A stretch of DNA of 64,000 nt from Siphonodentalium dalli (lineage: Eukaryota; Mollusca; Scaphopoda; Gadilida; Siphonodentaliidae), in NCBI GenBank assembly GCA_032622095.1, contig CP136069.1:45236194-45300193 (forward strand). The letters run 5' to 3'. Positions 27,601 to 39,600 of the stretch are shown piece by piece. Both the position numbers and the translations under genes were made by a program. Within the stretch, counting starts at the first letter, position 1; the number at the start of each line of letters is the position of its first letter. Under the pieces are notes generated by a model. It was given only the letters and a program-made list of their open reading frames with translations. It was not told the origin of the DNA and made no database searches.

Positions 27601-30600
27601 CAGGAAGACCCCCTGATTGAGCTCCCATTCTGTCGAGATGACCGAGCCCCGACGAGACAACTGGTCCGCCAACACATTGAGACGGCCAGGAATATGGCGA
27701 ATGGACAGAAGAATGTCGTTCTTCATACATAGGGTAAAGAGAAGTTGAGTCAGTAAGCAAAGCTGAGGAGACCGGGTGCCCCCGTGGCGACGAATGTAGC
27801 TCACTACTGTGCTGTTGTCCGAGAGCACGAGTAGAGACTGGTGAGCCAAGATCTCCTGCCAGTGGTACAGAGAAAATAAAACCGCTAACATCTCCTTCAC
27901 GTTGATGTGAGATGGAAGAATTGACCGAGACCATTGACCCGCTACTGTGTTGGAGTTCGGGAGAAGAACCCCCCCCCCCCCCCCAACCGATGACACTGGA
28001 ATCGGTGGACAGAGTGAATGTCGGAGGAGTGGAAGTCCCGACGGGACCCCCGACATGAGCCATGGAACGTCTGCCCAACGAAGCAGAAACTGTCAACAAA
28101 GGAGTAATCGGAATGAGACTTTGGAGGGAATGTTCCGATGCTTTCCACCGAGCCTGTAGAAACATCTGTAAGGGCCGTAGATGAAGTCGACCACAATGAA
28201 TCAAATCTGCTGCCGCATTTGCCAACCCCAGAAGCCGGAGGAAGGTACGAGCTGTGATCAACTTCTGCCGGCAAACTAACAACACCTCCTGGCGAAGGGC
28301 CGCTGCCCGTTTCAAAGGAAGCCGTACCCGATTCGCAAATGTTTGGAATTGCATTCCCAGATGAAGGAACTCCTGTGACGGTGTGAGAGAAGACTTTTCC
28401 GTGTTCACCAAGAAGCCCAATCGAGCCAAAATGTCCAGAAAAACATCTCTGTCGTGAGCTAAAACCACTGGGTTGAGATGATTCAGGTACATGTCGTCTA
28501 TATAACCCATTGAAGTGACTGTAGACTGCTGCCGGAAAAAAGCGAGGACAGCCTCCATAACCCGAACAAAGGCCCATGGGCTCAGATTGAGCCCAAATGC
28601 TAGGGTCCGGAACTGATAGATGACATTGCGATACTGGAACCGCACATACCGTCGCGACGCTCTGTGGAGTCGAACATGAAAATACGCATCCTGGAGGTCT
28701 ATACTGACCCCATAGCTCTGGGGAGAGGTAGTCGCTCGAACGGTCGCCTGTGTGTCCATACGGAACCGGGGGGGATCGATATATCAATTCAGAGTAGAGA
28801 GGTCGATCACTGGACGAAATTTTCCCGAACTCTTGGGAACAAGGAAGAGTCTTGAGTAAAAACCTGGTGTCTGACAATCTTGAACGATTTCCACAGCCTG
28901 TTTGTGGAGAAGAATTTGAATCTCGGCCTCCAAGGCCTTGGCCTTCAGTGGGTCCCGAGGCACGGGAGTCGAAATTGGAACTGACGTGAGTGGGGGGGGC
29001 TCCCGGAAAACTATAAAGAGGCCTGACGTTACTACCTCTTTTAACCAACCATGGATCGATCATGAAAATTGGCTCCCACTGTGATGCAAAATGAGAAAGG
29101 CGCCCCCCCACCGGAAACTGAACAGGCTGTGGAGTTACGGCGTCAAAAACGACGCCTGCCTGGCTTATTGCCAGTGCCTTTTGACCCCCGAGATCGTGGA
29201 ACGCTTTGAAAGCGACGAGACTGCTGTAAGCCTTGTCCAGCAGGAACAGTATGGCTTGAAGCCGGGCGACTGCCTGATGATTGCAAAATATCATTGACTT
29301 GGTGCACTATGTGACTCACATTCTCCTGTAACTCACGTTCTCTGTTGACACGAGAATTTGATTGTATGTTGGAAGTCGGATGAGGAAGCTGTGCTAACAA
29401 ATCATGATCCCGCAAAGACCGTTGTGGCCTGGCAACAGAAACAGTCTGTTTCTTGCTTGGACCCGAGAAGGCAACCCTCGAACTCTTCCTCTTACGACTT
29501 TGTGTCAAGCCCCTGGATCCCGTGCGGGATGGACGACGATCAAACAGGTCAGCCTCGGCAGAGACCATGTCACGAGCTGTTGCAATCTGGTCATTAAACT
29601 CAGTGCCCGTCCCAATGGGCTGGTAAAGGAGAAAATCCTTATGATGAGGCTGTAAGAGACTGGACTGTTTGATCATTTCCTCTCTCCATAACAAATCGTG
29701 ATTGGCCGACAATGTGGTCAGAACAGAAATTGCGTGTCCGATACTACAGGAAAGGACCTTTGTTAATTCGCCAATTCGGCCCGACTGGTCAGAACCCGCA
29801 GATTGAGCCATAAAGATGGCAGAGGTAGTCATATCCGTAAAAGATAAGACTTGAAGAGCCTGGTGAACTGACTGACGAAAACACGAAAACTTTTGTCTGG
29901 TTAGGAAGATACCTTTAGGTTGATAAAGGTCAAGACTACTTGCATCGGGTTCCAAATGTGGAAGAGGGTCCAAAACAACCGGCTGAGAGGTAGAGGAGTA
30001 GTACTTAAAATTGAATCCATAACTTCGAGTCTTCGGCGGAAACGGCACAAGGTCACGCCCCATCCTTGAACGATTAGCCAGAGAGCCTCTAATGAGTGTG
30101 TTAATCCTCTCATACGCTGAGGCGACTGCGGGAGACGACTGGGAACATATTGTGTTCGTTCCTCTGGAGGACGCTCCCACAGGGTATCCACACTTGACTC
30201 GAACATTCTACTCGACCTCTCAGGAGCCGGAGGGCACATTGAAGAAGGCAACAACTTATATATTAAAGCAACTGTGTCCACAAAATATGGTACAGACTCC
30301 TCGTCTTCAGAGTCTGTACCACTTCCTGAGTCTCCCTCGTAATCGCTGAAACTTGGGGACCCCTGAGGAATGTCCAAAGCCTCTTCATCTCGGGGATGGA
30401 GCGACAGCTCGTCCGGATCCCGATATCCAACTGACCGAACTGGCGATGGATGGTTAAGAGGGGCCGATTCCGAAGCATGCCGCCTGCTCTTCGACTGGCG
30501 TCGGGGAACAAATTCATTTGCATTTGGATTTAAACCTGAAGTTAATGGCTGCTGTTGTCCAGAATGCGGCCAGAAACCTGACTGCCAGGCCCACGGAGGT

Positions 30601-33600
30601 GGTTGCGGATAATAAGGAGGAGGCATGCTTGAGAACTGCGGTCCCATTCCAAACCCAGCTGGGACAGAAGGCATGTAGGGACTAATGACGTATGGACAGG
30701 GTGAACCCCCAGCCGTGCTGACCCCGAGATGTCGACTAGTAGCAATGTACGGGGTGGTTCTAGTGTTAGTGGCGAAACTCACCTCCGTACCGGGGCACGC
30801 CAACCCGCCAACGGACGACCCGAGGGAGCAAATTGGCGTCTCATACGAAAGTCCAGGGAGCCCACGATGTGTGGTTGTATGGGGTGCCCCATCAGCTCCC
30901 CGTTTGGTATAACTTTCGCCCCGAGTTGCAAAACTACTGAGGGGTGCACTATCAACTAGTGACCTTGTCTCAGAGGTCGGACCCTCGAAACGAGGAGAAG
31001 CAACTGCCAGAGGAGCTACAGGGAAAGAACCTGAACCTGGGCTTACATCCTGGTGGCTTGCAGCAAACGACCTGATCCTGGTCCAGTTGGATGACATCCA
31101 TGTGGCACAAATGCGGCACGGCGTTTCTTGAGTGCAGCCCGCGCACAATACACATGGGGCATGATCATCGAAAACGGCTTTTTGCCGTTTGCAAATTAAA
31201 CAAGAACGCATGTTGAAAGTTGAAACGTTCCGTCGGTGACAAAGTGAAAATAATTTTCAATTTGAAATAATTTATGTTTTTTCTCCAGAGCACTTATCTT
31301 GTACGATTAGAAAGGAAAAAAGGAATGACTTACCTGGCAATCACGGCTCTTATAACAAAGATGGATCACGTGGCTCAGGTAATACTAAAGATAGACGCAC
31401 TGCGTCATTGGGAGGAATTCCCAGGAATTCCCGTTGGATATTCGTACCTTGAGATTTGCGTACCATTTTGGAAAAAAACGTACCGGAGAATTTTCGTACC
31501 GTTTTCAAGAAAACGAACCTGAGAGTCACTTCGGGTTTTTAACCCTTCTACTACGAGAATTAAGATTGGGAATATACCATATAGTTTAGTGGGCAAGATA
31601 CTTATAGGAGATACATATTATCACTACAGCTCATCAGATCGGGATCTCATCACCTAAACTCAACATGATGAGGATATCAGTATAGTTTCCTGTTGTGATA
31701 ATGTTATTATTATATGACTTTAACAAGCCTAGAAATAGTGTGTCTGTCATTTGCAGAATGAGGTCCCCAGATGGTGAATTTAGTGATGCGATCCCACACT
31801 GCAGGCTAGCATCACCACATTCACCCTCTGAGAACCTCATTCTGCTTAGGCCTCAACTGCTATGGAAGACAAACGATCAGATTGAAGTTCCAAAGTTGAA
31901 GTTCGTGATGTTCACCCATTAGTCACCTCGATTATACATTTACTGTGGAATGTTGTGATCGGCTGACAATGACGTAATGCTTGAAGTTATGCAATTCCCA
32001 ATTTGTTTCAGACTCTGGAACGTGTAGCTTGTTCAATTGTCTGTATTTCAATCAGACTGGCATCTGTCAATCAAAAGCACTCATTATATATTCCAGTATT
32101 GGCCAACTAGCATTTTATGATTGAACAAGAGGTGTGCACTCAGGTGCTAGCATACCCCCACCGTGGCAAATTCAACCCGCATTATCCGTAAACCCTAACT
32201 TGATAGCATCCACACAAAAAAAATCACAAAATTTTCTAAGTCAAAATAAGTCGAAATGAAGTGTAATGTTAGGAAAAACAGTCGGACAAAATAAGTCGAA
32301 AAGTAAGGCGTAACTTAAAATAAGAAAGTCGGACCGCACCGCAATTAGCATCATGCGGAGAGGCGGTCCTAAGGAGATTGCATACAAAAATTTATTGAAA
32401 TCGGTTCATAGTTGTTCGAGTTATGAGGTCGGACGAACGGACACACGGAGGGAGAAAGTGTGACGGACGGACGGCTCAACAGACGGACGGACAGATGCAG
32501 TCAATCCAGTATACCCCCCATTATCTTCGAAAGTGGGGGTATAATTATGTCTATATATATAAACCTGCAAGTAATGAGGTCCCCAGAAAGTGAATTTAGT
32601 GATGCTATCCCGCATAGCGGGCTAGCATCACCAAATTCTCCCTCTGGGGACTTCATTCTGCTTAGGCCTTATTTATGGGAAGTATCTATAGTCTCAAAAT
32701 AACATTGTTTTTATTTACTTTTTCCCTTCTTGGAATTTTCTATATCCCCTAATTTGCAGAAGATAAAATACATAATTGAGGTGAATAATGGGTGAACATC
32801 ACCAACTTCAACTGGGGCAATTCAATCTGATCCTTGGTCTCTCATAGCAGTTGAGGCCTCGGCAGAATTTCAGAGAAAGAATTTGGTGATGCTAGCCTGC
32901 TGCGCGAGATAGCGTCACTAAATTCACCCTCTGGGGACCTCATTGACAGACAGACTATTTGCAGGCTTGATCTAAAGTTACATTCTCATTCTCAACAAGT
33001 CACAAATATTACATTTATTTAACATTTAATCTTTAGTGATCTCACCTGTACCATTTGCTCATTAGTGTGAAGAACATAGCAGTACCCACAGAAGCCAGCT
33101 TCATGTTCAGTAGAGACAAGCCACCCTCAAACTGTTGAATCAGAGAGGAATATTAATAACATGTCGCAACAAAACTATCTATCAATGGGGTGGCAAAAAC
33201 AGATCATAATGCAAAATTGATAAAAGGTCGCTGGCTAGAATGTTTGCCAAAGGTGTGGTAAAAACAACAGATTTGTATTTGATTATGGGTAATAAATCTG
33301 ACAATTAATTTTTCTGCATATTGGACTAAGAAGATATTTGATTAAAGTCTGAATTCAAAATCTCAATCAAGTGAAAAGCAGTATCTGCATGCAGCCCTAA
33401 GGCTTAACATCAGAAATATTGAGATTTTAAAAGGTATTCAAGAAGAAGCAGATAAAAATCACTTGTTATGCATAGCAATTTGAGCTGCTCATATCCACAT
33501 AAATTCAGACATATGAAAGAAGATCACTAATATAAGCATATAAACTAAGGAAATCTCCTTTACCTGAGCTTGCATACCCTCCATTAGATCAAACAGAATC

Positions 33601-36600
33601 TCCTCCTTCAACTCATTGCTGATAACCAAGGTGTCACCCTACAAAACATAAATATCACTCATTAACTATTTCTTTACTAAGATCCATATGAAGTTTGGTG
33701 ATGATCGGATGAGGGATGTGCCCTTCTTTGGTGTGCCAAAGGATATAGTCATGCAAAGAGTAAAATCCAGTGGCCATGTTTTTCATCGAAATCGTTTGAT
33801 AGCTCCTGTCGGATGAGAGATGTGGTCAGTAGGGTGTGCCGAAGGATTTAATAATGCAAAGAGTAAAATAAAAAATGGCTGCTGGTGGCCATGTTTTTTT
33901 AACAAATTTCGGAAATTATGCCTCCCAACGAAAGGTCACTCTGAAGATCCATATGAAGTTTGGTGATGATCAGAAGAGAGATGTGGCCTGTACGGCATGC
34001 TAAAGGAAATTGTTGACTGATGCACGCATGCACAGACAGCGGATGCCAACCTATGGCAAAAATTAGGTCAACTTCAATTACACTTACAATTGTAGGCTCT
34101 TTTAAATTCAGTATTAATACAGTAAAATTACTAACTAGTATATTGCAAAATTGTGGTGACCATAGTGTGGTCTCTGTATACGTATTTCCCAGCATGTACA
34201 CAACATATTTTTGAAACACAACATTGTGTTGATCTGTGGCTACTATTTTCCCCAAGTTCGAGAAAAACACCTGCTCGGATGGAGAAGATGGGCAGACGGA
34301 TGGACCAGATGCATGTAATCCAGTATACCATCCATTCTCTTCATTCATGGGTTATAGATATATAAAAGACCACACAGCAAGAAATAAGAAGATTATGGTA
34401 CCTGATACTTGGATAGTGTTATGAGTATGTTCTTCCATGCTGATAGTAGATGCAGGGTCGGGTTTTCTTTCAGTTTCTCCTTGCTTAGCTCTCTGGCCTC
34501 CCCTTCAAACTGAAGGCAGTCTCTCACATACTGTGTACAAGAAATCACAATTGGTATGAGTTTTACTATCATTAGTGGTAGAGCACTTCAAAATATAGCA
34601 ACATAGGTGAACACAAAGAGTAATCATGCAGTTATAGTTTCTGAATTGGTTCATGAATGGTATTCAATTCTAGATCATGCCATAAATCTCTACTCTGGCC
34701 CAGCCTATGCCAGTAGAGATCAGATTCCACCAGTTCAAAACTTGGGAACTCATTGATGTTCTGACGGGGATCTTTATAACATTGAAATAATAGTATAGGT
34801 AATATATTTCAATGATTGTTCCTGTTTCTTAACAATGCACTTCACAGTAAGTGAAGGTTCCAGCTCCAGATTGCAACTTTTTAGGAAACTTTTGTGAGCG
34901 TTTTTCACTTTGTGTTGCTTACAATCATTAAATTTTCCTGGGTAATCCATTCAATGTTTATCGTGATATCCACTCACAAATCTCACCTAAATCATGTAAT
35001 CTTCAATTGGAACCTTCACCTGATGTAAAAATTGTTATTAAGGAACAGGTTTATTAACTAAGAAATATATTAAAAGGAGGCGACTGTTAAAAGTCCTTCT
35101 TGTTAATGCCCCATGGTTGGAGGGTGTGGAGAGTGAAGATCCACTCAATTTCTCTTTCTTTGCGAGCAATAGTACTGCGTTCAGATTGTCACAGGAAGTG
35201 ACACTGGTGAAAGAGAAGCTAGAGGCCATATCCGGCTGGTTGAGATTTTGGTAAGATAAAAGTAAATGCGAGGGTGAACCTCCAGGGAGTGTCTCAATCA
35301 GCGGGATATCCTTATAAAATGGTCTAGCGCTTTCGATATTGGTATATCTTCGTCAGGACCAGGATGGTGTGGAAAGATGTGGATGATGCCCGTCCTTTTA
35401 TACTCTGTGCTAGTAGAGCGTTGATTTGATTGGTCAAAATCCAAGGGTCAGGAGGTTGTGGGCCTCTGTAGCGTAGGTCAGAAGGTTGAATGCGGGTACA
35501 AATTGCGGGTATATGTTTGCCCGATAAGCCCGTGGAACTGCGGGTAGTTTATGCGGGTATATTATGCGAGAATAATATACCCGCATAAACTACCCGCAGT
35601 TCCACGGTACGACAGACGGACGGACAGACTGATAACATAATACGACCTTTTTTCAAAAAGGGCGTATAAAAATATATATTGGAATCGTCTATTCTTCAGT
35701 AGGCATAGAAACACCCTAGGAGTTCTTTCGCCAGTGACACATGCATGAATTGGTATGTATGTGGTGCCAGGTCAATTAGCCACAGATCACCTGTGCACTT
35801 TTAAGTTGGTTAATTCATGTTTCATTTTACTATTTTGTTATTGTTTGGTAATCAGGTCAAACACTTACACACACGACTGGTCATGTAAATTTGGGGTATT
35901 CCCCAGGTTATTCTGACATGTAAAGGATATTCGAAAACAAGTTCACATGTTAGGATATAAATCTAGTCTTTATAGAAACAGTTCTCATTTCTAATTACAT
36001 GTTCCAATACGGAGCCTACACGTCACCTCCATGGCGGACATTTGACACCGTACAATAGGAGGTGGCAACATCACTGTGGTGTGTAATTATTTCCTGGGTT
36101 AACATCTTGACATACAGAACCACAACTGCCGTTGTGTTACAGTTTGTGCTCAGAAACTTGTTTGTGATGTCCTAACATAGAGCATAACATGGAAAATTTG
36201 TAACCAAGTTTTGAAATATACGGTTTGCAAAGTGTATGCTATATGTAGAATGAGTGACTAAGTTTTCTGACAGAACATATACTTTATTGTGGTCGATTTA
36301 ATTTACCTTGACATTTATAGTTTAATTGCGAGGTCAAACAGGAATTTCACACCATGTTGATGACATTTCAGTATAGTGATTTTAATATAAATATGTCTTA
36401 ATTTTGACCAGTATTTGAGCTGATTCTTCTGGTCAAAGGGCAATTAGTCAATTGGTAATTTTGAAATCAATTATCTGACGTCTACTAGTCGATTAATCGG
36501 TTCAACACTAGCTTGGTCTGACATAAGTAGAAAGCCATGATTTTCACACCACGTTCATAACTATTTAACACTTTCTTTACTATATAGATTCTCCCATACA

Positions 36601-39600
36601 GTTATAAAATTACACATTGGTATGGTCTATTATTCATAAAATAAAAGTAGACAGGTGAAATGATACTGGAAGAGCAGAAGGATTCCTATTCATTGGGGGG
36701 AAATGTTCAGATTAGTTTAACACTGTTTGTTGAGCTTATTTATACTGAACATTTCATAAAGGAACTACTCATATGTGTCAATAAAGAGCTAATAAATGTA
36801 AAATAATAATAAAATGCTAATAAATATAAAATCTTACTTTTGACCAGTATTTGAGCTGATTCTTCTTGTCAAAGTCTTTAAGAACTTTCTTCAGTTTTTC
36901 TGGAAACTTGCTGCAAATTAAGAGAAGTTGATCTATAAGATAAAGATGTATTCTCTGGCAAATCAAATCTGCATATTCTATCTCATGAAAATGTACCATT
37001 CCATAGTGTTCCCAATCAAGGATAAATCACAGAAACAGCAGGAATGTCAAAATCTTTAATTAGGTCACAGCTATGAACAATATCCAATATGAGTCTGCAT
37101 GTCATTTATAGTTAATCTGACAACACATATAATTTGATTTCTATCTTAAGGAACCTACCTCTCAGTGGAATAAACCTCATGAGCCAGTATCTTCATATCA
37201 TATGCCACCGTTCTTATTGTATTCTGTGTGTACTGGAAAGAAATTGAAAGCTAAGATTAGGCCATAAAATATGCTTTGTTTCCTATCTTCACTTCATATG
37301 CCACCATTTTTATTGTATTCTGTGTGAACTGGAAATAAATTGAACGCAAAGGTTAGGCCATAAAAATATGCTTTGTTTCCTGACGCTACCTACCCTCAAA
37401 ACCTCCTGACTAAAATATTTTATTGGCATCTCCTAGAATTATTTTTTTTATTTCTAGACAGGATGAAATAATTCTCAAGATGTATGGAAAACCCATTTTA
37501 TGTTACCTACAATGACAGATATACATCATTGTCATGATATCAAGATTAATAGCTCTGGTTTTTAAATCTTAAATATTGAACATTAAAACATATTGGGACA
37601 TGGCATCATGTTGGCTCTGTGGAAAAAAAACACCAGTTTTGAATTTGGCCCAATTCTTCGACTCAATATCATCCAAGGTATCTTATTATCTGAACAAATG
37701 ATTACTTTGGTTTCTTCAGGCACATGTACTTCCAAGCCTTGAAATAGCGTGTCTGTCATTTGCAGAATGAGGTCCCCAGAGGGTGAATTTAGTGATGCTA
37801 CCCCGCATAGTGGGCTAGCATCACCAAATTCACCCTCTGGGAACCTTATTCTGCTGAGGTGTAAGCAGAATGAGGTCCCCAGAGGGTGAATTTGGTGATG
37901 CTAGCCCGCTATGCGGGGTAGCATCACTAAATTCACCCTCTGGGGACCTCATTCTGCAAATGACAGACACCCTATTTCAAGGCTTGTGTACTTCTGGGAC
38001 CAATGGCCGAATAAACCTATCCAGTGGCCTCTTGTAAAGTAAAACAAGTAAATTGCCTACCTACCTACTATAACTCTTGAAATATAAGGTAGTGTCAGGG
38101 GAAACAAAGGTATTTTTAATTGTGGCCTTACATCCAAATCACATTTTTTTCCAGATTAGACCAGTGGATTGTTTGAAAAGGCCACATTATCAATATATAA
38201 ATAACATAATGATTTTCTAATTCCAGCCCAAAACTTTCACTTTAATTTTGAATATTTTTGCCTATCTAGACTGGTAAAAGATTCTTAGATAATATTGAAT
38301 CTCACCTGATAGTTTTCATCTTCAGGATCTAGTTTGGACATATTCTTCATAAGAGGCGCAGAAAGACTGGACCAGAAGTTCTCTCTGTGGAAAAGAAATA
38401 TGGAAAGAAAATTAAAATAAAAAGTTATCCTTTAGGCCATGCCAAGTCAAATTTCTGTTTCTCATACTCAACCGCATGGTCCCGACAAGTCTGCAAATAG
38501 TGTGTCTGTCATTTGCAGAATGAGGTCACCAGAGGGTGAATCTGGTGACACTATCCAGCATAGCGGACTAGCATACAAATTCACCCTCTGGGGACCTCAT
38601 TCTGCTTAGGCCTAATATTCTGGGAAGTATCTGTAGTCTCAAATTGACAATGTTTTTAGTTACTCTTTCCCTTCTGGGAAGTTTCTATATCCCCTAATTT
38701 ACAGAAGATAAAATGCATAATCGAGGTGACTAATGGGTGAACATCGCCAACTTCAACTGGGGAACTTCAATCTGATCCTAGGTCTCCCTTAGTAGCCTAA
38801 GCAGAATGAGGTTCCCAGAGCGGGTTCACCATGTGGGATAGCATAACCAAATTCACCCACTGGGGACCTCACTCTATAAATGACAGGCACACAGGTATAG
38901 TCCTGAAACCCCATATGTGCAACCATTTTGGTTGTGTTCTATCTGTCAGGAAATACCAAATAATTGTGGCTCATTTTTTTTTTTTTAACAAACTACTTCC
39001 AGTCCCCCCCCCCCCCCCAATTCATTATTGCAGTTGGTAACCTTATTCAAACTTGTGTTAAACATGTGTGATGTATAGCATCTGTGATCTCATTAAAAAA
39101 ATGTGAAAGAGCGTTTCTGTTAGTTATGCAGGTATGATGTCAAAAGGCGACATCGAGCAGAGTCAGGACCCAGCCCATGTTACCTGGAGATCCAATATAC
39201 ATACACATGGCAAATTTCTCATCGCAATCAGAACAGAAATGTGGATGCCTAGAAGGAACATACAGAGAGAGACACACACAATCGCATTTATATATCAAGA
39301 TAGTAATGCTAAGAGAGCAAAAACATTGTTTAGATACAATATCTTGATAGCGATTGGCCCCAAAAATCTAATACATGCATAACTCATTCAGTAGATATAT
39401 TAATGCTCTAAGTAATCGACTTCTTAACCACAGCAGAATTATGGGTAACTTTTCACGATTTAGTCGGAAATATGGCTTGTTGCCATTCATCGGAAAGCTC
39501 TCAGCTTAACCCTTTACCCAACAAACCGGCCAAAACCGGCCAAATAAAGCTTCAACAGCCTAAAATATCTTCGGTCTGTCTCAATAGAACCATACAAATA

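Larger units (their letters stand above)
25571..31612 (-). mobile_element. DIRS-like tyrosine-recombinase retrotransposon, ~6.0 kb
   Basis: Minus-strand order gag, RT-RNase H, tyrosine recombinase. Inverted terminal repeats of about 300 bp (25571-25890 and 31313-31612) and an internal complementary region at 25950-26045 that contains both terminal sequences joined. No target-site duplication, as expected for DIRS elements, which replicate through a circle and integrate by recombinase. Inserted within the 34-bp minisatellite, inside a NUP188 intron, in the same orientation as the gene. Coding capacity is broken by frameshifts and one stop. Confidence 0.93.

Noticed and set aside
27942-28760. 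Right part of the 450-codon minus ORF as an independent protein
   Set aside because: From about 28990 down to 27942 it is out of frame with the RT motifs that are visible in the neighbouring frame; only its N-terminal portion is coding.
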